DNA of 41,403 nucleotides from Desulfobacteraceae bacterium (lineage in GTDB: Bacteria > Desulfobacterota > Desulfobacteria > Desulfobacterales > UBA2174), in NCBI GenBank assembly GCA_028700185.1, contig JAQVTF010000009.1:1-41403 (forward strand). The letters are read 5' to 3'. The notes beneath the pieces are model-generated. The model did no database searches, had not been told where the DNA came from, and saw only the letters and a program-made list of their open reading frames with translations. Position 1 is the first letter of the stretch. Each line of letters begins with the position of its first letter. The position numbers were made by a program, and so were the translations under genes. This document shows positions 7,009 to 15,268 of this stretch, one piece after another.

Positions 7009-8438
7009 CCGGCATGACCAACCGATCCCTCCTTTCCCAAATCGCCCTCGGCGAAGACTCCACCCGTCAGTTCAAGGCGGATGTGAAGAATGCCGAGTCG
7101 CTGGCATCGGAGATGGCGGCCTTTGCCAATACCAATGGCGGCACGATTTTCATTGGCGTAGCCGATGACGGTTCAATGCCGGGGTTGTCGCAGAAGGATG
7201 TGGCCCGCATCAATCAGCTCATCAGCAATGGTGCCAGTCAACTGGTGTGCAGCCCGCTGGCGGTGCAGACCGAAAACGTGGCACTGGAAAACGGTCGCAT
7301 TGTCATCGTGCTGACCGTACCCAAGGGGATCGACAAGCCCTATTTCGACAAGAACGGGGTAATCTGGCTCAAGGCCGGGGCCGACAAGCGGCGGGTGAAC
7401 TCCAAGGAAGAGCTGCGCCGTCTTTTTCAGTTCACCAACCAGTTCCATGCCGACGAGCTGCCCACCAAGGCGGGCATCGACAAGCTGGACAAGCTGCGCT
7501 TCCGCGATTTTCTGCGGGACGCCCACAAACAGGACTATCCTGATTCCCCTGACGAGCTGACCCGGCTGTTGCAGAACATGAACCTGGCCACCGATGACGG
7601 CAGGTTGAACCTGGCCGGGGTGCTGCTGTTCGCCGAGCAACCGGAATGGATCGTGCCGCAATTCGTGGTCAAGGCGATCCGCTATCCGGGCAACAAAATC
7701 CACGTCACCGACTACCTGGACACCGAGGACTTTTTTGGCCCATTGCCGAAACTCTTCGAGGGGGCACTGGCCTTTGTCATGCGTAACCTCCACAAGGTGC
7801 AGGCCGGGCGCGGGGTGAACGCGCCCGGTACGCCGGAGATTCCCGAGGCGGTGTTCGAGGAATTGCTGGTCAATGCCCTTGTGCACCGGGATTATCTGGT
7901 CAGCGCCCCGATCCGTCTGTTTGTTTTCGACAACCGCATCGAGATCATCAGCCCCGGCCATCTGCCCAACAACCTGACCGTGGAGAAGATCCGCGCCGGG
8001 AACTCAAACATCCGCAACCCGATCCTCGTTTCCTATGTGGCCAAGGGGCTGCTGCCCTACCACGGCCTGGGTTCGGGGATCAAGCGGGCGCTGGAAAAGT
8101 GGCCGGCCGTCGACTTTATCGACGACCACGACGGCTGCCTTTTCACCGCCATGGTTCACCGCAAACCGGTGGAAGAGCTGGATTTGGTGAATATTTCTCC
8201 GAAAGGTTCACCAAAAGCCAAAGCAGCGTCGGGAAAGCGTCGGGTAAGCGTCGGGAAAACGTCGGGTAAAATTCTCGAAGCCTGTAAGAAAAGACCTTCC
8301 GTCACCATCCCTGAGCTGGCTGAATTGATCGGTATTACCGAGCGATCGGTGCAGCGAAACATTCAGAACCTGCAAAAGGATGGATTGCTGCAACGGATCG
8401 GCGGGAGGAAGGAAGGTCACTGGGAGGTGATGGAATGA
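7005..8438 (+). CDS. AlbA_2/RecG-like ATP-binding protein with C-terminal HTH (putative regulator)
   Basis: This 477-residue protein looks intact. The N-terminal AlbA_2 (schlafen-type) domain is at about residues 10-135, with FKADVKNAESLASEMAAFAN and the glycine-rich NGGTIFIGVADDG. A central linker follows. The RecG-like ATPase/GHKL-related domain (about 270-390) includes VFEELLVNALVHRDY, RIEIISPGHLPNNLTVEKI and LPYHGLGSGIKRAL. The C-terminal winged HTH (about 425-475) has SVTIPELAELIGITERSVQRNI. Such proteins are often annotated as transcriptional regulators or ATP-dependent helicase-like proteins and recur in type I R-M loci. Their activity there is unproven. It is coupled by ATGA overlaps to the genes on both sides. 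An alternative start three codons later (MTNRS) would lose that overlap. Confidence 0.82.
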   Translation: MTGMTNRSLLSQIALGEDSTRQFKADVKNAESLASEMAAFANTNGGTIFIGVADDGSMPGLSQKDVARINQLISNGASQLVCSPLAVQTENVALENGRIVIVLTVPKGIDKPYFDKNGVIWLKAGADKRRVNSKEELRRLFQFTNQFHADELPTKAGIDKLDKLRFRDFLRDAHKQDYPDSPDELTRLLQNMNLATDDGRLNLAGVLLFAEQPEWIVPQFVVKAIRYPGNKIHVTDYLDTEDFFGPLPKLFEGALAFVMRNLHKVQAGRGVNAPGTPEIPEAVFEELLVNALVHRDYLVSAPIRLFVFDNRIEIISPGHLPNNLTVEKIRAGNSNIRNPILVSYVAKGLLPYHGLGSGIKRALEKWPAVDFIDDHDGCLFTAMVHRKPVEELDLVNISPKGSPKAKAASGKRRVSVGKTSGKILEACKKRPSVTIPELAELIGITERSVQRNIQNLQKDGLLQRIGGRKEGHWEVME

Positions 8439-11075
8439 CTCCCAGCGCCTACACCGAAGACACCCTCGTCCAGCAGACAACTGCTGAGTACCTGGAACAG
8501 GAACTGGGCTGGGAGTCGGTGTACGCTTACAATACCGAGAACTTCGGGCCGGATAGCCTGCTTGGGCCGGGCATCGGATCGCGATGTCGTCTTGAGCCGA
8601 CCCCTTCGGGCCAAGCTGGTGGCGTTGAATCCGGGCTTGCCGGATGCCGCCTATGATGACGCTGCGCGGCAAATCGTCGCGACGGTCGCCACCCAATCGC
8701 TCATTGTCACGAACCGCGAAAAATACAATTTCATCCGCGACGGCGTGCAGGTCGCTTTCCGCAACGCAAAGGGCGATAGGGAGCGCCGGCGGTTGCGGGT
8801 GTTCGATTTTGCCGAACCGACCAACAACGACTTTCTTTGCGTGCGGGAGCTGTGGGTGCGCGGCGATCTGTACCGCCGCCGGGCCGACATCGTGGGATTT
8901 GTCAACGGCCTGCCGCTGCTGTTCATGGACCTGCTGGAAAATTTCATCGTCTTTGACGATTCGGCAGGCGAACCCAAGAAAATTCTGGCGCGCAACCACC
9001 AGTTTCTGGGGGTCAACCGGGCCATCGAGGCGGTCCGGGACCGCAAGGGCCGGGACGGCAAGCTAGGCGTGTTCTGGCATACCCAGGGGGCGGGCAAAAG
9101 CTACTCGATGGTGATGTTCACCCGCAAGGTCCACCGCAAAATCGGCGGCAACTTTACGTTCCTGGTGTTGACGGACCGTGATGACCTGGACACCCAGATC
9201 TACAAGACTTTTGCCGGGTGCGGCGTGGTGGACAATGACCGCGATCCCTGTCGAGCGGCCAGCGGTGAGCACCTCGGCAGCCTACTGGCGCAGCACAAGT
9301 CGCATATCTTTTCGCTGATCCAGAAGTTCAACCGTAATGTGGAACCCAACCAGCCTTACACCGAGCGCGATGACATCATCGTCATCACCGACGAGGCGCA
9401 CCGCACCCAGTACGGCACCCTGGCCCTGAACTTGCACAATGCACTGCCCAACGCCGGCTACATCGGATTTACCGGTACGCCGCTGTTTACGGATGACGAG
9501 ATTACGCGGCGGGTATTCGGAAACTATGTTTCCACCTATGACTTCCAGCGGGCGGTCGATGACGTGAACGAACGGATCGCCGATAAGCTGGAGGAGCTGT
9601 AGAACTCTCCTCTCCCCTTGGGAGAGGGGGCAGGGGTGAGGGAGCATCCGCTTGATGTACAGCAGCGGCTCGAACAGGAGCTGAAGCGCGATTACCACAT
9701 CATCACGGCCGGCAAGCGACTAGACCAGATCGCGCGGGATTTCGTCGCGCATTACGCCAAGGCCTGGGAAACCGGCAAGGCCATGTTGGTCTGCATCGAC
9801 AAGATCACCTGCGTGCGGATGCACCGCTTGATCGAATTCTATTGGGACCGGCACATTCGGAAATTGGAAAAAGACCTTTCGTCGGCCGTCGATGAACAGG
9901 TGAGAACAGTATCGCCGTCGACAGATCGAATGGCTGCGCCAGACCCGCATGGCCGTGGTTGTCAGCGAAGAGCAGGGTGAGGTGGAGAAGTTCCGCAAAT
10001 GGGATCTGGACATCACCCCCCCCATCGCCGTCTGATCAAGGAAGGCATGGACTTGCCGGAAGCCATGCGGCGGCAACCGCAGTTTCGCAACATGCAGCGA
10101 TTGGCTCTCGATGACGCCTTCAAGGAAGCGCAGCACCCGTTCCGGATTGCCATTGTCTGTGCGATGTGGCTGACGGGCTTCGATGTGCCGAGTCTGGCCA
10201 CGCTCTATCTCGACAAACCGCTGAAGGCCCACACGCTGATGCAGGCCATTGCGCGGGCCAACCGTGTCCATGAGGGCAAGAACAACGGGATGATTGTGGA
10301 CTACTGCGGCATTCTCAAGAATTTGCGCAGGGCCTTGGCGACATTTGCGGGGACAAGGGATGGCGGTCGAGGCAGCGAAGGCGGAGAAACAGATCCCGCC
10401 AAGCCCGAAGAAGAGCTGCTGGCCGATCTGGACGAGGCCATAGCGTTTGTAAAGTTGTTTCTGGCTGAGCGCGGCGCCTTGCTGGACGATATCATCGCGC
10501 AGACCGGTTTTGCGCGCAACGCGGCCATTGTCGCCGCCAAGGAGGCGGCCAACGAGAACGATGAGACGCGGAAACGCTTCGAAGTGATGTGCCGGGCGGT
10601 CTTCACCAAGTTCAAGGCCTGCGTCACGGTGGCGGGGGTCAACGCCCACCGGAAGGATTATGAAGCAATTTCCATCATCTACAGAAGCCTCCAGGAGGAT
10701 CGGGAGAAGGCGGACATTACCGATATCATTCGGCAACTGCACCAGGTCGTTGACGAAGCGATCGCCGTCGAGCCGGAACGCGCCGCAGAAGAGCAGAAAC
10801 CATTTGATATCAGCAGGATCGACTTCGACCGGCTGCGACGCGAATTTGAACGCAGCCAGGCCAAGCGCACCCGCGTGCAGAATCTCAAGGAAGCCACCCG
10901 TGATGCCGTTCGACTGGCCATCCGCGATTTCCTGTGGAGCGAATCCACCGGTCTGCCGGTGGACCGGTACACGGAGGATGATGTGCATGCGCGTGCCGAT
11001 GAGGTGTATCGCCATGTGTACCGGGTATACCCCACGGTGCCATCACCCTACTATGAGGCCTGCGCTGCTGCATGA
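8435..11075 (+). pseudogene. hsdR: Type I restriction endonuclease subunit HsdR, multiply disrupted
   Basis: HsdR would supply the ATP-driven translocase and the nuclease. Its pieces lie in order. The N-terminus runs from 8435 (TEDTLVQQTTAEYLEQELGW) to a frame change near 8560. The next frame carries Walker A (HTQGAGKSYS), DEAH (ITDEAHRTQYG) and YIGFTGTPL, up to TAG at 9600-9602. The same frame resumes after a palindromic repeat (LEQELKRDYHIITAGKRLDQ). It shifts again near 9905 (to YRRRQIEWLRQTRMAVVVSEEQ). It shifts once more at a run of eight C at 10016-10023, and then continues to the normal C-terminus at 11075. There also appear to be in-frame losses. GLPLLFM runs directly into DLLENFIVFDDSAG, where I expect the nuclease ELK motif and about 70 more residues. 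Shorter gaps appear at FQRAVDD/VNERI and NLKEA/TRDAV. The gene cannot give an active nuclease. Confidence 0.85.
9605..9642 (+). repeat. Palindromic intragenic repeat (copy 2, inside hsdR)
   Basis: The element includes TCTCCCCTTGGGAGAGG, a near-perfect palindrome, followed by GGGCAGGGGTGAGGG. It is the inverted counterpart of the copy at 3443-3478 in hsdM. It keeps the hsdR frame, but the TAG at 9600-9602 stands immediately before it, so HsdR is terminated at the insertion point. Confidence 0.7.
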
Positions 11076-11119
11076 AAAATGAAGGATCACATCCGAATCC
11101 GTTTTTGCCGAACCCCGGC

Positions 11120-12127
11120 TCAGTAGAGCACCGTCAAATTGATGGCCCCGTACTCGCTCGGCTTGCGCTGGCCGTCGAACTCCTTGGAGCGAAAGACGTT
11201 GGTGAACGAGAGGCGCACATGGCGCCAGCGCAGCGCGGCGCCCACCTGGAAGTCGCCCACCGCCGTCTTGCGGTTCACGCTGTGGCTGTCCTCGAAGGTG
11301 TTGCCGTCCAGAAAGATGTTGCGCAGCATGGCCCGCCCCTCAACGCCGGCGAACAGGTAGGCACTGAAGGCTTCATTGGAGCGAAAGTAGGCTGTGCCGG
11401 CAAAGCCGGGGCTGATGGAAGGGGGGCCGATGTCGTTGCGCAGGTGGCGCCCGACCCGCAGCATGAGCCCGCCGCCGGCATAGGTGTAAATGTTTCCCAG
11501 GGCCCCCACCACATGCGGTGCCACCGAGTATTCCAGCCAGGGTGCCCCCATTCGTCCGAACCGCTCCCAGATCCGCGTATAGGTGAGGTTGATGCCCGGC
11601 TCGTCATGGAGCTGGTGGTCCCACCCCCTGGGGGTTCGGGTGTCGATGAGTTTGTGCCAGCGCCGCTGGACGTCATCGGCCAGGCTGCTGGGCCCCACCA
11701 CGCCGATGGTGAGGTCGAAGCCGTTGCTCTCCCGGTAGTCGGGGCTTTCCTCAAGAATCCCCAGAATTTTGAAACTGGCATACAGCCATCCGGCATAGGG
11801 GCGGTCGTCCATGATAAGGTTCGGGGTTTCGATGTCGTCGGGAGTGTAAATGTTTTGCCCGATGGAAAATTCGACCCCCCGATCATAGCCCGGTCGAAAG
11901 AAGGGAACATGATCACCGATGCGTTTGAGCCACTCGGGCGCCTCCCTGGCGGGGGCGAGGGAAAACTTGGTGCCGTGGGTGTAGTGGCGGTCGGCCCCGC
12001 TGCCCCAGAGGTCGTTTTCCGCTTGCAGGCTCCAGTAGGCGATGCGGGGCGCATCCTGGCCGATGCAGGGCGTTGCGCAAAGAAGCAAAGCGCCCAAGAG
12101 TGTCATTGAGAACCGCCGGAAACACAT
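11120..12127 (-). CDS. LpxR-family outer-membrane lipid A 3'-O-deacylase-like protein
   Basis: This 335-residue protein has an N-terminal signal peptide (MTLLGALLLCATPCIG, cleavage likely near residue 23) and a sequence rich in alternating beta strands. It ends in Tyr (LTVLY), as expected of an outer-membrane barrel. The family signature is present: QAENDLWGSGADRHYTHGTKFS, with the Asn-Asp pair (38-39) that forms part of the LpxR active site, and WDHQLHDEPGINLTY, which carries the candidate catalytic His and Glu. LpxR removes the 3' acyl chains of lipid A. It is read away from the universal stress gene, with 188 bases between the two starts, and converges on hsdR. That 188-base gap contains no clear promoter that I can support. 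An alternative start at Met8 is possible. Confidence 0.78.
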   Translation of the reverse strand: MCFRRFSMTLLGALLLCATPCIGQDAPRIAYWSLQAENDLWGSGADRHYTHGTKFSLAPAREAPEWLKRIGDHVPFFRPGYDRGVEFSIGQNIYTPDDIETPNLIMDDRPYAGWLYASFKILGILEESPDYRESNGFDLTIGVVGPSSLADDVQRRWHKLIDTRTPRGWDHQLHDEPGINLTYTRIWERFGRMGAPWLEYSVAPHVVGALGNIYTYAGGGLMLRVGRHLRNDIGPPSISPGFAGTAYFRSNEAFSAYLFAGVEGRAMLRNIFLDGNTFEDSHSVNRKTAVGDFQVGAALRWRHVRLSFTNVFRSKEFDGQRKPSEYGAINLTVLY

Positions 12128-12315
12128 GTGGTTTTCCTCGTTGTGAATTTGAAGCCGTTGCCCTGAAAATTTGCCAGCTCGATCAAATCGGGATATGCTT
12201 TGTTTGTTTTAGCGACACGGGTGGCGATGGTCGCCGCAGGGTCGCGGTTTTCAGCGGGTTCCGTCCGACCGGCGGTGGACGCGCCCCGGTGGACGGCTTA
12301 CCGAAAGGAGGCGCC

Positions 12316-12789
12316 ATGTATCGCAGCATTCTGGTTCCCCTGGACGGCTCCCCTTTGGCCGAAGCCATTTTGCCCGAGATCGAAAAGCTCACCGCCGGCG
12401 CCGCCAAGCCACGGGTGGTGTTGATCCGGGTGGTGCCGGCCCACCACATTCCGGGTCAGGACGCCGTCGAGTGGCAGGCCCGTATGATCCGTCGCGCCGA
12501 GGACTACATCGAGAAGGTCAAACAACAACTCGAATCCAAGGGCATGACGGTGGATCACCATGTCCCCTATGGTGATCCGGCGGCCAAGATCCTCGAAATT
12601 TGCGAACTTTACAATTATGACCTCATCGCCATGAGCACCCACGGCCGCAGCGGTCTGGGGCGCTGGCTCATGGGCAGTGTGGCCGACAAGGTGGTGCGCC
12701 ACAGCCGTTTTCCCGTCCTGTTGCGCCGAACCCAGCCCGAGGATATCCCGGCGATGGAACCCGAAGCGCCGGACGACGACGCGGCCTGA
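12316..12789 (+). CDS. Universal stress protein (UspA family)
   Basis: This 157-residue cytoplasmic protein is a single Usp domain. It starts with the family's first strand (YRSILVPLDGSPLAEAIL) and carries the nucleotide-binding loop STHGRSGLGRWLMGSVADKVV (GXXGXGX and GSV), so it is probably an ATP-binding type. The last 15 residues are acidic (PEAPDDDAA). A strong ribosome site, AAAGGAGG, lies eight bases or fewer before 12316 and decides the start, although the frame is open much further upstream. The stop is only seven bases from the end of the converging coaE. Its function in stress survival is general, and no partner is indicated by the neighbours. Confidence 0.9.
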   Translation: MYRSILVPLDGSPLAEAILPEIEKLTAGAAKPRVVLIRVVPAHHIPGQDAVEWQARMIRRAEDYIEKVKQQLESKGMTVDHHVPYGDPAAKILEICELYNYDLIAMSTHGRSGLGRWLMGSVADKVVRHSRFPVLLRRTQPEDIPAMEPEAPDDDAA

Positions 12790-12796
12790 ATTGCGG

Positions 12797-13396
12797 TCAA
12801 GACGAGGTGAGCCGCTGCCACAGGGCCTCGACCTGGGTCCGCGTGGACGCCAGGGAGCCACTGTTGTCGATGACCACGTCGGCCCGGCGCCGTTTTTCTG
12901 CCATGGGCATCTGGGCGCCGATGCGCGCCAGGGCCTCTGTCCGGGACAAATTGTTTCGCTTCATGAGCCGGTGGAGCTGCACGACGTTTGGGGCATCGAC
13001 CATCACCACCAGATCCAGCCCCGCATCCATTCCGGCTTCAAAGAGCAGCGGCACGTCCAGCACCACGATGCTCTCGGGGGCCGTGGCCTTGATTTGAGCC
13101 AACCGCGCCGCCATGGCCTCGGCCACCGCCGGGTGGATGATGCGTTCCAGAACCGCCTTCTGTTTCGGATCGGCAAAAACCTCGGCCGCCAGTCGGTCCC
13201 GATCGATGGTCCCGTCGTTTTTCAGGATACCGGAACCGAAATGATCCACCACGGCCGCGAAGGCCGGCTGTCCCGGCGCCACCACCTCCCGGGCCAAAAG
13301 GTCGGCATCGATGATGTGGGCCCCGGCTTCGGCCAGCCATCGGGATACGGTGGACTTGCCGCTGGCGATGCCCCCGGTGAGCCCCACGATTTTCAT
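12797..13396 (-). CDS. coaE: Dephospho-CoA kinase CoaE
   Basis: CoaE phosphorylates the 3' hydroxyl of dephospho-CoA, the last step of coenzyme A synthesis. The 199-residue length is standard. The P-loop GLTGGIASGKST is at residues 5-16, followed by the substrate-binding stretch IIDADLLAREVV (29-40), the lid-region RIIHPAV and the VVLDVPLLFEAGMD block. It is the last gene of the minus-strand operon, starting seven bases after the rtcB stop. Read-through into the converging stress gene is likely unless an unseen terminator intervenes; no hairpin was found in the seven-base gap. Confidence 0.95.
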   Translation of the reverse strand: MKIVGLTGGIASGKSTVSRWLAEAGAHIIDADLLAREVVAPGQPAFAAVVDHFGSGILKNDGTIDRDRLAAEVFADPKQKAVLERIIHPAVAEAMAARLAQIKATAPESIVVLDVPLLFEAGMDAGLDLVVMVDAPNVVQLHRLMKRNNLSRTEALARIGAQMPMAEKRRRADVVIDNSGSLASTRTQVEALWQRLTSS

Positions 13397-13403
13397 CGCT
13401 GTT

Positions 13404-14855
13404 TCATCCCTTCACCACCGCCATGGGCCGCAACCGGGCCACTCGCCGCGAAATGCCGGCGCCGTGGACCACCGCCACCACCTCGGAAACATCCTTGTAA
13501 GCCTCGGGAATTTCCTCGGCCAGGGTGTCTCGGCCGGTCCAGCGGACCAGGATCCCCCGGTCCTCCAGTTCCCGGTAGACGGCGCGCCCCCGACTCTGCT
13601 TCTTGGCCGCCGTGCGACTGAGCCGCCGCCCGGCCCCGTGGCAGGTAGAGCCGAAGGTTTCCGCCATGGCCCGGGACGTGCCCACCAGCACGTAGGAGGC
13701 GGTGCCCATGTCGCCGGGGATGATCACCGGCTGGCCCGTGGCCTGGAAATCGGCGTCGAGGGCCTCGTGCCCCGGACCGAAGGCTCGGGTGGCGCCTTTG
13801 CGGTGTACGCAGACCCGGCGCGGCTGGCCGTCCACCAGATGGACCTCCTCCTTGGCCATGTTGTGGCACACATCGTAGAGGAGCCGCAGGGACAGGGCCG
13901 CCGGTCCCATGGCAAAGACCCGCTGAAAGACCTCCCGGCAGCGGTGCATCAAAATCTGGCGATTGGCCCAGGCGTAGTTGGCGGCGCAGGCCATAGCGCC
14001 GCGGTAGCGTTGGCCTGTTTCGGACTGGATCGGTGCGCAGGCCAGTTGCCGGTCCGGCAGCACGATACCGAATTCATGGACGTGGCGGCCCATCTCGGCG
14101 AGAAAATCATCGCAGACCTGGTAGCCGAAGCCCCGGGATCCCGTGTGGAGCATCACGGTGACCTGGGACGCCACCAGGCCAAAGGCAGCGGCCACCACCG
14201 GATCGTAGATCTCTTCCACCACCCCCACTTCCACGAAGTGGTTTCCCGCCCCCAGGGTGCCCAGTTGGCGGCGCCCCCGCTCCATGGCACGGTCGCTCAC
14301 CGTGTCCGGATCGGCCCCCGGCAGGCAGCCCCGGTCCTCGGTGTGGGCCAGATCCTCGGGCTCCCCCAGTCCCTCCTCCACGGCCCAGCGGCTTCCCTTT
14401 CCCAGAACCCGCTTTTCCTCCTTGGGCGAGAGCTGAATGGCCCCGGTGGATCCCACCCCGCAGGGAATGTGCTGGTAGAGGGCATCCACCAGATTTTTGA
14501 GCCGGGGGCGCACATCGGCCTCCATCAGCGCCGTGGTGGCCAGGCGCACCCCGCAATTGATGTCGTAGCCCACCCCGCCGGGGGAAATCACCCCTTCCTG
14601 CCAGTCGAAGGCCGCCACCCCGCCGATGGGAAACCCGTATCCCCAATGCATATCCGGCATGGCCAGGGAGGCGGAAACGATGCCCGGCAGAGCGGCCACG
14701 TTGGCCACTTGCTGAAACGCCTCCACCTGCTTGGGGTCCGCCATGAGCGCTTCACTGAGATACACCCGGCCCGGCACCCGCATGGCGCCGGTGCGGGGGA
14801 TCTCGCAGCGATAGGCATCGATTCTTCGAATTTCCATGGGTTGGTTTTCCTTCAC
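13404..14855 (-). CDS. rtcB: RtcB RNA-splicing ligase
   Basis: RtcB joins RNA 2',3'-cyclic phosphate or 3'-phosphate ends to 5'-OH ends using GTP and Mn2+. The 483 residues include the metal-site motifs VGYDINCGVRL (about 94-104), LGAGNHFVEV (about 199-208) and MLHTGSRGFGYQ. The guanylylated histidine lies in STCHGAGRRLSR (about 399-410). The start MKENQPM was preferred to the second Met because it gives a four-base ATGA overlap with the archease gene upstream. Archease is the known turnover factor for RtcB, so coupling of the two is functionally sensible. The usual bacterial partner RtcA is not present here. Confidence 0.96.
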   Translation of the reverse strand: MKENQPMEIRRIDAYRCEIPRTGAMRVPGRVYLSEALMADPKQVEAFQQVANVAALPGIVSASLAMPDMHWGYGFPIGGVAAFDWQEGVISPGGVGYDINCGVRLATTALMEADVRPRLKNLVDALYQHIPCGVGSTGAIQLSPKEEKRVLGKGSRWAVEEGLGEPEDLAHTEDRGCLPGADPDTVSDRAMERGRRQLGTLGAGNHFVEVGVVEEIYDPVVAAAFGLVASQVTVMLHTGSRGFGYQVCDDFLAEMGRHVHEFGIVLPDRQLACAPIQSETGQRYRGAMACAANYAWANRQILMHRCREVFQRVFAMGPAALSLRLLYDVCHNMAKEEVHLVDGQPRRVCVHRKGATRAFGPGHEALDADFQATGQPVIIPGDMGTASYVLVGTSRAMAETFGSTCHGAGRRLSRTAAKKQSRGRAVYRELEDRGILVRWTGRDTLAEEIPEAYKDVSEVVAVVHGAGISRRVARLRPMAVVKG

Positions 14856-15268
14856 AGATCGAAGATCACCTGCGCCCGCCAGCCGCCGCCTTCGCCCGTT
14901 ACCTTGGCCTGGTGATACGTCACCGCCTTGACCTCGGCTTTCACGTGGTGGCGCGTGGCTTCAAAGGTCTCGCCACCGAGCCGGGCTTCCAGGCCGGTGG
15001 ACGCCAGGCGCCCCATGTCCACCTGTCCGGTCAGCCAGAGTTCCCCGTTGAACAGGTAGAGCAGTTCGCGCAGCCAGTTGACCATCAGGTCGGTCCAATC
15101 GCTGCCGCTGACGGCCACCTCCCGCCATCGACGGATCTGGATGCCGGCCGGCTCGACGATCTGATCCATCAGGGCCATCGCGGCCTCGGTAAAAAGCGCC
15201 TCCAGGGTGGCGGCCTCCACCACCATGCCGCCGTCGGCGGTATGTTCGATGAGCCGATAGGGCGTCAA
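14852..15268 (-). CDS. Archease, RtcB cofactor
   Basis: This 138-residue protein is an archease, which promotes multiple-turnover guanylylation of RtcB. The signature N-terminus LIEHTADGGMVVEA and the C-terminal VKAVTYHQAKV are present, with the central WLRELLYLFNGE helix. The start is a TTG at 15268-15266 whose TTGA overlaps the stop of the upstream moeA-like gene; no ATG exists at the family start. The end overlaps the rtcB start by ATGA. Translational coupling on both sides implies a fixed stoichiometry with its neighbours. Confidence 0.93.
   Translation of the reverse strand: MTPYRLIEHTADGGMVVEAATLEALFTEAAMALMDQIVEPAGIQIRRWREVAVSGSDWTDLMVNWLRELLYLFNGELWLTGQVDMGRLASTGLEARLGGETFEATRHHVKAEVKAVTYHQAKVTGEGGGWRAQVIFDL

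Noticed and set aside
2261-11075. The island considered as an insertion sequence or integrative element.
   Set aside because: No transposase or integrase, flanking direct repeat or tRNA attachment site was seen at either end within the window.
11072-12109. A plus-strand open frame starting in an ATGA overlap with the end of hsdR.
   Set aside because: The overlap is tempting, but the frame is antisense to the LpxR-like gene, which has a signal peptide and family motifs. The predicted protein looks like antisense sequence.
13311-14915. A 534-codon plus-strand frame.
   Set aside because: It is an exact antisense shadow of rtcB, whose catalytic motifs are unambiguous.
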